The notes beneath the pieces are model-generated. The model had not been told where the DNA came from and searched no databases. It worked only from the letters and a program-made list of their open reading frames with translations. Shown piece by piece: positions 15,454-23,909 of a stretch of DNA of 29,246 bases. The stretch is from DATGMB01 sp035293845. Its GTDB lineage: Bacteria; Acidobacteriota; Terriglobia; Bryobacterales; Bryobacteraceae. A program made the position numbers and the translations under genes. The stretch covers positions 1 through 29,246 of the forward strand of contig DATGMB010000127.1 in assembly GCA_035293845.1 (NCBI GenBank), in the 5' to 3' direction. Each line of letters opens with the position of its first letter. The first letter of the stretch is position 1.

Positions 15454-16838
15454 CGATCCTCGAAGCCGCCTCCGCCCTGCGCGCCCGGCGCGTGTCCTCG
15501 GTCGAGCTGACCACGGAGGCCCTGGCCCGCATCCGATGCCGCAATCCCGAGTTGAATGCGTTCCTCTCCGTCACCGAAGAGCTCGCCCTGGCGCAGGCCG
15601 CCGCGGCCGATTCCGAGCTCGCCCGCGGCAGCGCGCGCGGGCCGCTGCACGGCATTCCGGTCGCCTATAAAGACCTGTTCCTCACACGCGGCATCCGCAC
15701 CACGGCCGGCTCGCGCCTTTACGAAAACTACGTGCCCGATCGGGATGCCGCCGTGGTCGAGAAGCTTTCGGCCGCGGGCGCGGTCTGTCTCGGCAAGCTT
15801 AATCTGCACGAGCTCGCTTACGGCATCACGTCCGCCAATCCGCACTACGGCCCGGTGCGCAATCCGTGGAATCCCGCCCATTCGCCGGGCGGATCGAGCG
15901 GCGGCTCGGGTGCGGCGGTCGCGGCCGGGCTCTGTTTCGCGGCGATGGGCAGCGATACCGGCGGCTCCATCCGCATCCCCGCCGCTTTCTGCGGGACCGT
16001 CGGGCTCAAGCCCACTTACGGCGTGGTCAGCCGCTACGGCACGTTTCCGCTCGGCTACTCCCTCGACCACATGGGCCCGCTCACGGCCAGCGTGCGGGAC
16101 GCTGCCGTGGTCCTGAACGCCATCGCCGGCCACGATCCGCGCGACCCCGCATCTTCGCGCCGCGCCGTCCCCGACTATCTGCCGCCTGCCGAGTGCGCGA
16201 TTCGCGGCCTGCGCATCGGCGTCCCGGAGAACTTCTACTTCGAGCGGATCGATCCCGAGGTCGAAGGCTCAGTCCGCTCCGCGCTGGCGCGCGCCGAATC
16301 GCTCGGCGCCTCGCTCCGGCCGGTCCGCGTCCCCGATATGGATGCCCTCAACGCCGTCGCTCGCATCCTGCTGCTCGCCGAAGCCTCGGCGGTACACGAA
16401 GCGCACCTCCGCCGCGACCGCAGTCGATTCGGCGCCGATGTCCTGGCCCTTCTGGATCAGGGCCGCCTCATCCCCGCGCCGGATTACGTCAACGCGCAGC
16501 GCCTGCGCCGCCGCATGGCGCGCGAATTTTCCGCCCTCTGGCGCGAATGCGACTGCCTCGCCACACCGACGACGCCCACCGCCGCCCCGCCGGTCGGCGC
16601 CACGACGATGTCCATCGCCGGCCGCGAGGAGGATGTGCGCCTCGCCACCACCCGCTTCATGCGCGGCATCAACGCCCTCGGGCTGCCGGCGATCTCGATC
16701 CCGTGCGGCCTCACGGCGGCCGGCCTGCCGGTTGGGCTGCAGATCGTCGGTCCCGCGTTTCAGGAACCGCTGATCCTCCGCCTTGCCGCGGCTCTCGAGG
16801 ACTCCGGTCCGGTTATCTCGCTCTCACGCCTGAGTTAG
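15450..16838 (+). CDS. Amidase signature family enzyme (GatA/AtzE-like)
   Basis: 462 residues. The Ser-cisSer-Lys triad is intact and spaced as in GatA: Lys74 in VAYKDLF, Ser149 in the glycine-serine loop GGSSGGSGA, and Ser173 in GSDTGGSIRIPA. The C-terminal half has the family patches GLPAISIPCGL and GLPVGLQIVGP. It should hydrolyse (or transfer ammonia from) an amide; the substrate is unknown. No gatB lies next to it, so it is more likely a free amidase or AtzE-like hydrolase than the tRNA amidotransferase. GTG 15450 overlaps the stop of the small AtzG/GatC-like gene. A gap of about 170 bases separates it from the receptor leader. Confidence 0.9.
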   Translation: MTILEAASALRARRVSSVELTTEALARIRCRNPELNAFLSVTEELALAQAAAADSELARGSARGPLHGIPVAYKDLFLTRGIRTTAGSRLYENYVPDRDAAVVEKLSAAGAVCLGKLNLHELAYGITSANPHYGPVRNPWNPAHSPGGSSGGSGAAVAAGLCFAAMGSDTGGSIRIPAAFCGTVGLKPTYGVVSRYGTFPLGYSLDHMGPLTASVRDAAVVLNAIAGHDPRDPASSRRAVPDYLPPAECAIRGLRIGVPENFYFERIDPEVEGSVRSALARAESLGASLRPVRVPDMDALNAVARILLLAEASAVHEAHLRRDRSRFGADVLALLDQGRLIPAPDYVNAQRLRRRMAREFSALWRECDCLATPTTPTAAPPVGATTMSIAGREEDVRLATTRFMRGINALGLPAISIPCGLTAAGLPVGLQIVGPAFQEPLILRLAAALEDSGPVISLSRLS

Positions 16839-17000
16839 CTTGCCGCCGACATACACGGAACAACTGTCTTCGCTATTGCAGGCGGCCGCATCACGCTACG
16901 CCGGTTGGAAGCGCCTCTTCAAAAATCTGTAATTCTAACGTGACATTGTTCACGGGACTGACGTATTTTCAGCCAAATTCCGGCTTGTACACCACGAAAC

Positions 17001-17005
17001 GGAGG
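17001..17005 (+). promoter_or_regulatory. Shine-Dalgarno GGAGG of receptor leader ORF
   Basis: GGAGG lies five bases before ATG 17011, a better ribosome site than the one at the receptor start itself. Confidence 0.6.
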
Positions 17006-17010
17006 TTGGC

Positions 17011-17082
17011 ATGGGACGTGCGATAGTTCGCGCCGAACGCACGAACTGTGCGACTTGCTTCAGAAAAAGAGAGATTCCATGA
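17011..17082 (+). CDS. Candidate 23-residue leader peptide overlapping the receptor start
   Basis: ATG 17011 with GGAGG at ideal spacing opens a 23-codon frame that begins MGRAIV, contains CATC at codons 13-16 and a basic FRKRE near the end. It stops at TGA 17080-17082, overlapping the receptor ATG at 17079 as ATGA. A hairpin (GTGC-gata-GTTCG / CGAAC-GCAC, 17018-17042) lies inside it, so translation of the leader would open that structure. The arrangement suggests translational coupling or a regulatory leader; no match to a known leader peptide is claimed. Confidence 0.5.
   Translation: MGRAIVRAERTNCATCFRKREIP
17018..17042 (+). promoter_or_regulatory. Hairpin inside the receptor leader ORF
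   Basis: GTTCG (17026-17030) and CGAAC (17034-17038) pair perfectly around CGC. The stem is extended, with a four-base bulge, by GTGC (17018-17021) and GCAC (17039-17042). An alternative partner, CGAACT, lies just downstream. Confidence 0.45.
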
Positions 17083-20000
17083 ACACTGCACATCAACGAT
17101 GGATTGCCGCCGCAGCCCTTTTATTTGCGGCCTGTCTGGCAGCCTTCGCTCAGGTTGTGAGCGGCGACCTGACGGGGACGATCTACGATGCCACCGGCGC
17201 GACCGTGCCGAATGCCACGATCGTCGCCAAAAACACAGCAACCGGCATCGAAACCGCTACGAAATCGACAACAACGGGCGAGTATCGTCTCGCCAACCTG
17301 CCGATCGGCACTTATACCCTTACCGTCACCGCCCCCGGCTTCAGCGCCGTCAAGGTGAATGACGTCAGCGTCGAGCTGAACCGCGTCGCCACGGCCAACG
17401 TGACGCTGCAGGTCGGCGCCAGCACCGAGACGGTCGACGTCTCCGCGGCGGCTCCGGCGGTCGACACCACCACGGCGCACGTCTCCAATTCCTTCGAGAC
17501 CAAGGAGGTGATGGACCTGCCTTCCGCGTCCACCGGCTCCGGCGTAATTAACCTTTCGCTCCTCAACGCCGGCGTCACCACGAGCGGCGGCGTAGGCGTC
17601 GGCACCGGCCCCTCGGTCGCCGGGCAGCGCCCGCGCGACAACAACTTCATGGTCGAGGGCATCGACAATAACAGCGGCAGCGTGACCGGTCCGCTCGTAA
17701 CCATTCCGAACGACGCGGTCGCGGAATTCACCGTCCAACAGAACCAGTTCTCGCCCGAATTCGGCCACTCCACCGGCGGCCAGTTCAACGAAATCGTCCG
17801 CAGCGGAACCAACGCCTTCCACGGGATGGCGTACGAGTATCTGGAGAACCGGAACCTCAACGCTGCCGATAACCTGAGCGCGATCGACCAGGTCCCGCTG
17901 CACCCGCGCTACGACAATAACCGCTTCGGCGGCTCGTTCGGCGGCCCGATCAAGAAGAACAAAGCGTTCTTCTACGGCCTCTACGAATACAATCCCGTCG
18001 GCAACAGCGGCTCCGCGGGCCTGCTCTATGCGCCGACCGCGGCTGGTTACTCGATCCTCTCCTCGATGCCCGGCATCAACCCGACCAGCCTCGCTCAGTT
18101 GAAGAAATATCTCGGAACCGCGCCTACGGCTCTCGGCGATACGTCCCAGTTCCCGCTGGTCGGTCCCGGGAACGAGAGCCTCGGCCTGCAGAACGCCGCC
18201 ACGGCTCGCGCCATTCCGATCGGCCAGATCGGCGTCACCGCCCCGAGCTACACCAACAACGAATCGGGCGTCGCGTCGGTCGACTACAACATCTCCGATA
18301 AGGACAGCATGCGCGGCCGGTTCATCCTGAACCGCAGCGGCTTCATCGATACCGCGGCCAGCCTCCCGGTCTTCTACACAACCGTCCCCTCGAACAACTA
18401 CTTGGCGACCCTGTCCGAATACCACACCTTCAGCCCGAATGTGGTCAACGAATTCCGCATCGGCTACAACCGCTATTCCAACAACTACCCGGCCGGCAAC
18501 TTCTCCTGGCCCGGTCTGGATCAGTTCCCCAATATCAACATCTTCGAGCTGAACGCCCAGCTCGGCCCGGACCCGAACGCGCCGCAGTTCGCCTACCAGA
18601 ACCTGTACCAGATGACCGACAACATCAGCTGGATCCACGGCAACCACACGTTCAAGTTCGGCTTCGACGGCTGGCGCCAGATCTCGCCCCAGAGCTTCAC
18701 ACAGCGCTCGCGCGGCGACTATGAATGGAGCTACCTCTCCGACTACCTGTTTGACTACAATCCGGACTATCTCGCGCAGCGCTCCCTCGGCAATTTCATC
18801 TACTGGGGCAACCGCGACCTGCTCGCCGGCTTCGTGAACGATAACTGGAAGGTCCGGCCGAACATCACGGTGAACCTCGGCGTCCGCTACGAATACAACG
18901 GCATTCCCGCCAGCGAAAATCTGCAGTCGCTGAATGCCGCATCGAGCGTCCCCGGCCTGATCGATTTCCGCGCGCCCAAGCCGCAGTTGAACAACTGGGA
19001 GCCCCGCGTCGGAATCGCCTGGTCGCCCGGCACGAGCGGCCATACTTCGATCCGCGCCGGCTTCGGCCTCGGCTATGACGTCCTGTTCGATAACCTCGGC
19101 CTCCTCACCCTGCCCCCGCAGTTGACCACTACGGTCGATGTGACCGGTTTCAACCAGGGCGGATTCCTCGCGGGCGGCGGCATTCCGAATAATGCGCCCA
19201 CGTCCTCGATGACGGTGGCGGAGGCGCGCGCCGGCACCGGCGGCTTTGTCCCCGACCAGATTCGCCCCGAATCGCTGCAGTGGAATATCGGCATTCAGCA
19301 TACCTTCGGCCAAAACTACACCTTCGAGACGCGCTATATGGGAACGCGCGGCCTGCACCTCCCCGTGCAGATCCAGTTAAACCGCCAGCCCGTGGTCAAT
19401 GCATCGAACGCCCTGCCGCTCTACTACACCATGCCCAGCCAGGCCACACTGAATTCGCTCACCAACACGCTGAGCGCGCTGACCACGGCATACAGCAACC
19501 ACGGCAACATCATTCCGGGTTACCTCAACGCCGGCTTCACCGGCATCATCACCTCGTATCAGCCTTGGGGCAGCTCCACCTACCACGGCTGGGCCAACCA
19601 GTTGACGCGGCGCTTCTCGAACGGCCTCCAGTTCATCGGTTCCTACACCTGGAGCCACGCGATCGATAATTCGACCGCGGAAGTGTTCAGCACCTATCTG
19701 ACGCCCCGCCGCCCCGAAGACGCCACCAACCTCGCGCTCGATCGGTCCAATTCGGCTCTCGATCATCGCCAGCGCCTCACCGCGCAGATGATCTACGACA
19801 TGCCGTTCTACAAGCGCTCGTCCAACTGGTTCCTGCGGAATATCGTGGGCAATTGGGAGATCGCGCCGATTTACACCTACCAGACCGGCACGCTCTTCGA
19901 TGTCCAGAGCGGCGTCGATTCCAACCTGAACGGCGATTCGGCGGGCGACCGCGCCTTCGTGAACCCCGCCGGCAATCCGGCCATCGGCTCCGGCACGACC

Positions 20001-20384
20001 CCGCTCAAGAATTCGAGCGGCCAGGTCGTCGCCTATCTCGTCAATAATCCCGCCGCCGGATACATCGCGGCTCCCAAGGGGACGCTTCCCAACGGCGGGC
20101 GCAACACCGAGCACCTGAACCCGATCGACGATGTCGACATGTCGATCATGAAGAGGTTCACGTTCCGCGACCGCTACAACATGGAGTTCGCCGGCCGGTT
20201 CCTCAACATCCTGAACCATCCGCAGTATACCGGCGGTTTACTGAATGACGTTGCGCCGATCGGCTTCACGAGCACCGCGGTTCACAGCTTCCTGATCCCC
20301 GGCAGCCCGTTGTTCGGCGATCCGACGCAGGCGTTCTCCAGCAACCCGCGCACGATCCAGGTCTCCGCGAAATTCATCTTCTAA
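17079..20384 (+). CDS. TonB-dependent receptor, Oar-like with carboxypeptidase-regulatory domain
   Basis: 1101 residues. The signal peptide (about 1-25) ends AAFAQ. A CarboxypepD_reg beta-sandwich follows at about 26-110 (VVSGDLTGTIYDATGATVPN then GEYRLANLPIGTYTLTV). The plug domain is at about 130-260, containing VAGQRPRDNNFMVEGIDNN and STGGQFNEIVRSGTNAFHG. A long outer-membrane beta-barrel rich in Asn, Tyr, Trp and Gly ends in the aromatic terminal strand VSAKFIF. This is the large receptor class expanded in Acidobacteria, taking up a glycan or other ligand of unknown identity with TonB energy. ATG 17079 is preferred over TTG 17055 because it starts the signal peptide and overlaps the leader stop. 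Confidence 0.93.
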   Translation: MNTAHQRWIAAAALLFAACLAAFAQVVSGDLTGTIYDATGATVPNATIVAKNTATGIETATKSTTTGEYRLANLPIGTYTLTVTAPGFSAVKVNDVSVELNRVATANVTLQVGASTETVDVSAAAPAVDTTTAHVSNSFETKEVMDLPSASTGSGVINLSLLNAGVTTSGGVGVGTGPSVAGQRPRDNNFMVEGIDNNSGSVTGPLVTIPNDAVAEFTVQQNQFSPEFGHSTGGQFNEIVRSGTNAFHGMAYEYLENRNLNAADNLSAIDQVPLHPRYDNNRFGGSFGGPIKKNKAFFYGLYEYNPVGNSGSAGLLYAPTAAGYSILSSMPGINPTSLAQLKKYLGTAPTALGDTSQFPLVGPGNESLGLQNAATARAIPIGQIGVTAPSYTNNESGVASVDYNISDKDSMRGRFILNRSGFIDTAASLPVFYTTVPSNNYLATLSEYHTFSPNVVNEFRIGYNRYSNNYPAGNFSWPGLDQFPNINIFELNAQLGPDPNAPQFAYQNLYQMTDNISWIHGNHTFKFGFDGWRQISPQSFTQRSRGDYEWSYLSDYLFDYNPDYLAQRSLGNFIYWGNRDLLAGFVNDNWKVRPNITVNLGVRYEYNGIPASENLQSLNAASSVPGLIDFRAPKPQLNNWEPRVGIAWSPGTSGHTSIRAGFGLGYDVLFDNLGLLTLPPQLTTTVDVTGFNQGGFLAGGGIPNNAPTSSMTVAEARAGTGGFVPDQIRPESLQWNIGIQHTFGQNYTFETRYMGTRGLHLPVQIQLNRQPVVNASNALPLYYTMPSQATLNSLTNTLSALTTAYSNHGNIIPGYLNAGFTGIITSYQPWGSSTYHGWANQLTRRFSNGLQFIGSYTWSHAIDNSTAEVFSTYLTPRRPEDATNLALDRSNSALDHRQRLTAQMIYDMPFYKRSSNWFLRNIVGNWEIAPIYTYQTGTLFDVQSGVDSNLNGDSAGDRAFVNPAGNPAIGSGTTPLKNSSGQVVAYLVNNPAAGYIAAPKGTLPNGGRNTEHLNPIDDVDMSIMKRFTFRDRYNMEFAGRFLNILNHPQYTGGLLNDVAPIGFTSTAVHSFLIPGSPLFGDPTQAFSSNPRTIQVSAKFIF

Positions 20385-20402
20385 TCCGGCGGGGATCTCA
20401 CT

Positions 20403-20444
20403 GGGGCAGGCGACGAACATCCGTCGCCTGCCCCTTTTCTATTT
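20403..20444 (+). terminator. Strong intrinsic terminator after the TonB receptor
   Basis: A perfect 13-bp stem GGGGCAGGCGACG / CGTCGCCTGCCCC with loop AACATC is followed directly by TTTTCTATTT. It lies 18 bases after the receptor stop. It may also hinder leftward readthrough from the convergent ClC gene, although no T-run is seen on that side. Confidence 0.9.
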
Positions 20445-20495
20445 GGTGTGGCAATGCGGGCAGCGCCGGCAGCCTCCACGCCGCGTGCCGCGCCG

Positions 20496-22352
20496 CTACC
20501 CCGCGTTCTCCGCCCGCTGCCCCGCCCGGAACGGCAGCCGGATGCGAAGCACCCGCTCGCGCGTCTGCTCCTCGCGCAGCGTGCGCGTGCGGGCCCGCAG
20601 CAGATCGTCGAGCGAGACCATCCCCACCAGCTTGCGGCTGTCACCCCGCTCCACCACCGGGAAGCGCGTGAGCCCCTTCTCGGCCATGCGGTACACCACC
20701 AGGCGGAGCGGCTCATCCGCGTACGCCACCACGGGGTCCGCGATTGCCAGATCCGCCAATCGCTGCTGCGGCTGGCCCGGCGCCGCGTTCTCCCGCAGGA
20801 TTTCCTGCAGCTTGTGCCGCGTAATCACGCCGCGCAGCCGCTGTTCGCTGTCGACCACCGGGTACAGCATCTGCCCGCGCTCGTGATTGCGATGGACCGA
20901 GGCCGCCAGCTCCGCCGGTGTCGCGTCCGCCGGCAGCGCTGCGATTTTTGATCGCATCACCTCGCGCACGAACAGTACCTCCATCGGATCCACTTCGTAT
21001 TCGCAGCTCAGGTGGTAGCCGCGGCGCGACACCTTCTCGGTGAGAATCGACCGCCGCAGGATCAGCACCGTGAATGTGTACGACACCGCCACGGCCACGA
21101 GCAGGGGCAGCATCATATCGACGTCGTGCGTCAGCTCGATCGAGAAGATCACGCCTGTAATCGGCGCTCGCATGGTTCCGGCCAGCACCGCGCCCATACT
21201 CACCAAAGGCCAGAAGCCCGCGCCCTCATTCGGCAGGAACATTGCCTCGATCCCGCCCAGCGCCCCGCCCACCATAAGCAGCGGCGCGAGCACGCCGCCG
21301 GAGGTCCCCGAGCCCAGCGACACCGCCCAGATCACCGACTTCACCAGCAGAATGCCCAGGATCATGTTGCGCGGCACGTCGCCCCTCAGAAGCTGCCCGA
21401 TCACGTCGTATCCCACGCCGAGCGCCTGCGGGAAGATCAGCCCGCCCAGACCGATCACGAGACCGCCGATCGCCGGCCACCACATCCAGTGGATTGGCAC
21501 CAGGCGGAACAGGTCCTCCGAGGCATACACCGCCGCCGTCAGCACGGAGGAAATCACGCCGGCCAGCAGCCCCACCAGCAGGCACCCGAACAGGCCCTCC
21601 GGCCCGATGAAGGCCGGATGGTGCGGCACCGGAAATAGCGGCCCCAGGCCCATCAAATACCGCCGCGTCGCGCCCGCGGCCACGCTCGCCAGGGCCACTG
21701 GGATCAGGCTGCGCGGCTTCCACTCGAACAGCAGCAGCTCGACCGCGAGCAGCACGGCGGCAACCGGCGCCGCGAATGTGGCCGACATGCCCGCCGCCGC
21801 GCCCGCCGCCAGCAGCGTCTTCCGCTCCGCGCTCGTCAGCCGGAAAAGCTGCGCGATCATCGAGCCGAACGCTCCGCCCGTCATAATGATCGGCCCTTCC
21901 GCCCCGAACGGCCCGCCCGAGCCGATCGAAATCGCGCTCGAGAGCGGTTTGAGCACCGCCACTTTCGGCTCCACCCGGCTGCCGTTGATCAGAATCGCCT
22001 CGATCGCCTCCGGAATCCCGTGCCCGCGGATCTTTTCCGATCCGAATCGCGCCATAAATCCGATGATCAGCGCGCCCACCACCGGCACCGCGACCTCCCA
22101 CAAGCCCAGCCGGTTCGTGGCCGGCGAAACCATGGCTGTAGACCAGCGCTGGAAAAAGAACAGGTTGGTGAAAAGCCCGATCAGTTGCAGCAGCCCCAGG
22201 GCGACATACGACGCCACGAAGCCGATGAACACCGCCAGCGCGGAAATCCACAGCGACCGCGGCGTCATCGTGAAATCCCCGAGTTTTTCCCGCTCCGCCG
22301 ATTCGACGGGGTGGATCATCTTGTGTATTGCCTTCCTGGCTCTTGGAAACAT
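20496..22352 (-). CDS. ClC chloride channel/antiporter with C-terminal CBS pair
   Basis: 618 residues. The ClC transport domain covers about 30-450. Selectivity-filter regions are visible: GHGIPEA (110-116), GSGGPFGAEGP (144-154) with the gating glutamate Glu152, and GTSGGVLAPLLMVGG further on. Gating Glu is retained, which allows either channel or H+/Cl- antiport. Two CBS domains (about 475-600) end the protein, with phrases such as MLYPVVDSEQRLRGVIT and LTRFPVVERGDSRKLVGMVSLDDLL; CBS pairs usually bind adenine nucleotides and regulate transport. The start ATG 22352 has GGGAGGGGA just upstream. The marR gene ends 39 bases upstream on the same strand, so the two probably form one transcript. 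Confidence 0.92.
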   Translation of the reverse strand: MFPRARKAIHKMIHPVESAEREKLGDFTMTPRSLWISALAVFIGFVASYVALGLLQLIGLFTNLFFFQRWSTAMVSPATNRLGLWEVAVPVVGALIIGFMARFGSEKIRGHGIPEAIEAILINGSRVEPKVAVLKPLSSAISIGSGGPFGAEGPIIMTGGAFGSMIAQLFRLTSAERKTLLAAGAAAGMSATFAAPVAAVLLAVELLLFEWKPRSLIPVALASVAAGATRRYLMGLGPLFPVPHHPAFIGPEGLFGCLLVGLLAGVISSVLTAAVYASEDLFRLVPIHWMWWPAIGGLVIGLGGLIFPQALGVGYDVIGQLLRGDVPRNMILGILLVKSVIWAVSLGSGTSGGVLAPLLMVGGALGGIEAMFLPNEGAGFWPLVSMGAVLAGTMRAPITGVIFSIELTHDVDMMLPLLVAVAVSYTFTVLILRRSILTEKVSRRGYHLSCEYEVDPMEVLFVREVMRSKIAALPADATPAELAASVHRNHERGQMLYPVVDSEQRLRGVITRHKLQEILRENAAPGQPQQRLADLAIADPVVAYADEPLRLVVYRMAEKGLTRFPVVERGDSRKLVGMVSLDDLLRARTRTLREEQTRERVLRIRLPFRAGQRAENAG

Positions 22353-22391
22353 TCCCCTCCCGGATGCCGGCCCTTTGCCGGCGAGTGCGTG

Positions 22392-22805
22392 TTATGCAGG
22401 GTGCTCGACTACCGTTCGCAGTGCCTCGACCAGCTCCGGCCCGATCCGCCGCAGTTCCTCGCGGTGCAGCCAGGCCAGGCGGTGCAGCTTGTGGGCCCCC
22501 TCCGCGGTCATTCGCACGCGCACCTGGCGGCGATCCTCCTCGCTGCGCACGCGCTCGATCAATGCGCGCTCCTCCAGCCGGTCCAGCAGCCCGACGGCGC
22601 TGTGATGCCGGATGAAAAGCTGGTCCGCCAGGTGGCCGACCGTCGGCCCCTCCGGCTCCTCGGACCCTTCAATCGCCAGCAGTAACTGGTGCTGCTGCGG
22701 TTCCAACCCCTCGCTCCGCGCCGCCTCTTCGCTAAAGTGCAGAAAACGCCGGATCTGATAACGAAAGCGGCTTAACGCCGCGTAATCCGCGCGAGACAGC
22801 CTCAC
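22392..22805 (-). CDS. MarR family transcriptional regulator
   Basis: 137 residues from GTG 22805; GTG 22817 would add four residues. The winged helix-turn-helix (about 40-110) reads EPQQHQLLLAIEG, VGHLADQLFIRHHSAVGLLDRLEE and the wing VRSEEDRRQVRVRMT, with the Asp-Arg pair typical of MarR. Flanking helices form the dimer. I chose GTG 22805 because the TATAAT at 22824-22819 leaves no room for transcription to start before GTG 22817. A perfect inverted repeat overlaps that -10, so the protein probably represses itself and the ClC gene downstream. The ligand is unknown. Confidence in the family is high, in the exact start moderate. Confidence 0.9.
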   Translation of the reverse strand: MRLSRADYAALSRFRYQIRRFLHFSEEAARSEGLEPQQHQLLLAIEGSEEPEGPTVGHLADQLFIRHHSAVGLLDRLEERALIERVRSEEDRRQVRVRMTAEGAHKLHRLAWLHREELRRIGPELVEALRTVVEHPA

Positions 22806-22818
22806 TTCGGTAACCACG

Positions 22819-22846
22819 ATTATATCGTATCACGATATGTTTTCAG
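22819..22846 (-). promoter_or_regulatory. Promoter of marR-clc operon
   Basis: Reading leftward: -35 CTGAAA (22846-22841), 16-bp spacer, -10 TATAAT (22824-22819, consensus). It overlaps the MarR-type inverted repeat. Confidence 0.65.
22822..22838. promoter_or_regulatory. MarR-type operator over the marR promoter
   Basis: Perfect 17-bp inverted repeat ATATCGT-ATC-ACGATAT covering the spacer and most of the -10 of the marR promoter. Size and position are those expected for an autoregulatory MarR dimer site. Confidence 0.75.
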
Positions 22847-22973
22847 CTCTGCCATCCGCTCTCGGAACCCGTGCTTGCCGGGCGATCACACCGAGCCGTG
22901 CGGGGCGGTACGTAAAGATACGAAACTGGCCCCCGAGATAGGCCAACCGGTAGTGCTTTCGCTTTCAATTTGC

Positions 22974-23001
22974 TTGATTTTGTTAGTGCTCGTGATATTC
23001 T
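22974..23001 (+). promoter_or_regulatory. Possible promoter for the 65-residue small gene
   Basis: TTGATT (22974-22979), 16-bp spacer, TATTCT (22996-23001), inside an AT-rich island in otherwise GC-rich DNA. A second -10-like CATAAT lies at 23018-23023. Confidence 0.4.
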
Positions 23002-23057
23002 TAACTTTCTCCTAAGGCATAATCTGTATCACAAATCAGAATTCTCCGAGGATTCGC

Positions 23058-23255
23058 ATGTTTGGTTCCGGGGTGGCAGTCGAGGAAAATCAGTTGGCGG
23101 CGGTTGCCGAGGGCAACCGCCAGCGCGCCTTGAAAATGCTGTATCTGCGCCGCGAGGCCGTCGATAACCTGATCCGGTCGCTCGAGGCTTACCAGCAGAC
23201 CATGCCCCGCCCGGCCCGCTGCATCCCCATCAACGCGGCGCGGAAGTGCTCGTGA
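23058..23255 (+). CDS. Small protein of unknown function (65 aa)
   Basis: I do not recognise this protein. It has 65 residues: a short start MFGSGVAVEENQ, then a predicted helical part (about residues 12-48) with many charged residues in NRQRALKMLYLRREAVDNLI, and a Pro/Arg-rich tail. GAGG lies about eight bases before ATG 23058, and an AT-rich promoter-like region precedes it. It has its own signals and converges on the response regulator gene, overlapping its 3' end by 26 bases. It is probably real, but could be a chance ORF; it is too short for the composition to decide. Confidence 0.5.
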   Translation: MFGSGVAVEENQLAAVAEGNRQRALKMLYLRREAVDNLIRSLEAYQQTMPRPARCIPINAARKCS

Positions 23256-23892
23256 GATTGCGCTCGATCGCGAACTTCACCAGCCCCACGAGGTCATGCA
23301 CGTTCAGCTTGCGCATGAGCCCCGCGCGGTAGGTGTCTACCGTTTTAGGGCTGATGTCCAGCAGGTCGGCGATCTCCTTGGCGCGCAGCCCATTCACCAG
23401 ATAGGAGAACACTTCCATCTCCCGCGGGCTCAAAGACGCGAGTGGGTCCTCCACCGCGACCCGCTCCGGACCGGCGAAGAGCCCCGCACCGCGCAGCAGC
23501 GGCGAGACATATACCCCGCCATCCCTCACGAAATTGACCGCGTCCAGCAGGTGGCGCGAGGGTCCGTCCTTCAGCAGATAAGCATCGGCGCCGGCGCGTA
23601 GCGCCTCCATGACCGTATTCTCCTCGCGGCCGATCGAAAGAATCATCAACTTGGCGGCACATCCGGCGGCGCGCAGCCGGCGGACGGCTTCCAAGCCGGA
23701 AAGGCCGGGCATATGCAGGTCGAGGATCGCAAAATCCGGCTTGCGTTCGAGCACCATTTCGACCGCCGCTGCGCCGTCCGAGCACTCCCCCACAATGGTG
23801 AATCCGTGCGTGGCGCACAGCGAGGCGATCCCTTCCCGAACGATCGCGTGATCGTCGGCAAGAACCACGGTGATGGACTGCGTTTGCGGCAT
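23230..23892 (-). CDS. NarL/FixJ family response regulator
   Basis: 220 residues. The receiver domain (about 6-125) has the acidic pair Asp13/Asp14, phospho-acceptor Asp58 in ILDLHMPG, Ser86 at the switch position and Lys108 in LLKDG. The LuxR-type helix-turn-helix (about 150-212) reads LSPREMEVFSYLVNG and LRAKEIADLLDISPKTVDTYRAGLMRKL. It should be phosphorylated by the kinase encoded 17 bases upstream and bind DNA as a dimer. Targets are unknown; the inverted repeat before the kinase gene is one candidate. ATG 23892 starts the domain cleanly. Confidence 0.95.
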   Translation of the reverse strand: MPQTQSITVVLADDHAIVREGIASLCATHGFTIVGECSDGAAAVEMVLERKPDFAILDLHMPGLSGLEAVRRLRAAGCAAKLMILSIGREENTVMEALRAGADAYLLKDGPSRHLLDAVNFVRDGGVYVSPLLRGAGLFAGPERVAVEDPLASLSPREMEVFSYLVNGLRAKEIADLLDISPKTVDTYRAGLMRKLNVHDLVGLVKFAIERNLTSTSAPR

Positions 23893-23909
23893 ACGGCTCC
23901 TTGACCTAC

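Noticed and set aside
17121..19358. 745-codon ORF on the minus strand antisense to the TonB receptor
   Set aside because: It is a mirror of the receptor's codon bias in GC-rich DNA. Its translation lacks domain signatures, while the opposite frame is a clear receptor.
21040..22605. 521-codon plus-strand ORF antisense to the ClC channel
   Set aside because: The translation is Ser/Pro/Thr-rich and crosses the marR-clc junction; the minus-strand genes are well supported.
22850..22960. Possible riboswitch between marR and the small gene
   Set aside because: The region has some short complementary segments, but I found no conserved core of a known riboswitch class and no terminator or sequestered start downstream.
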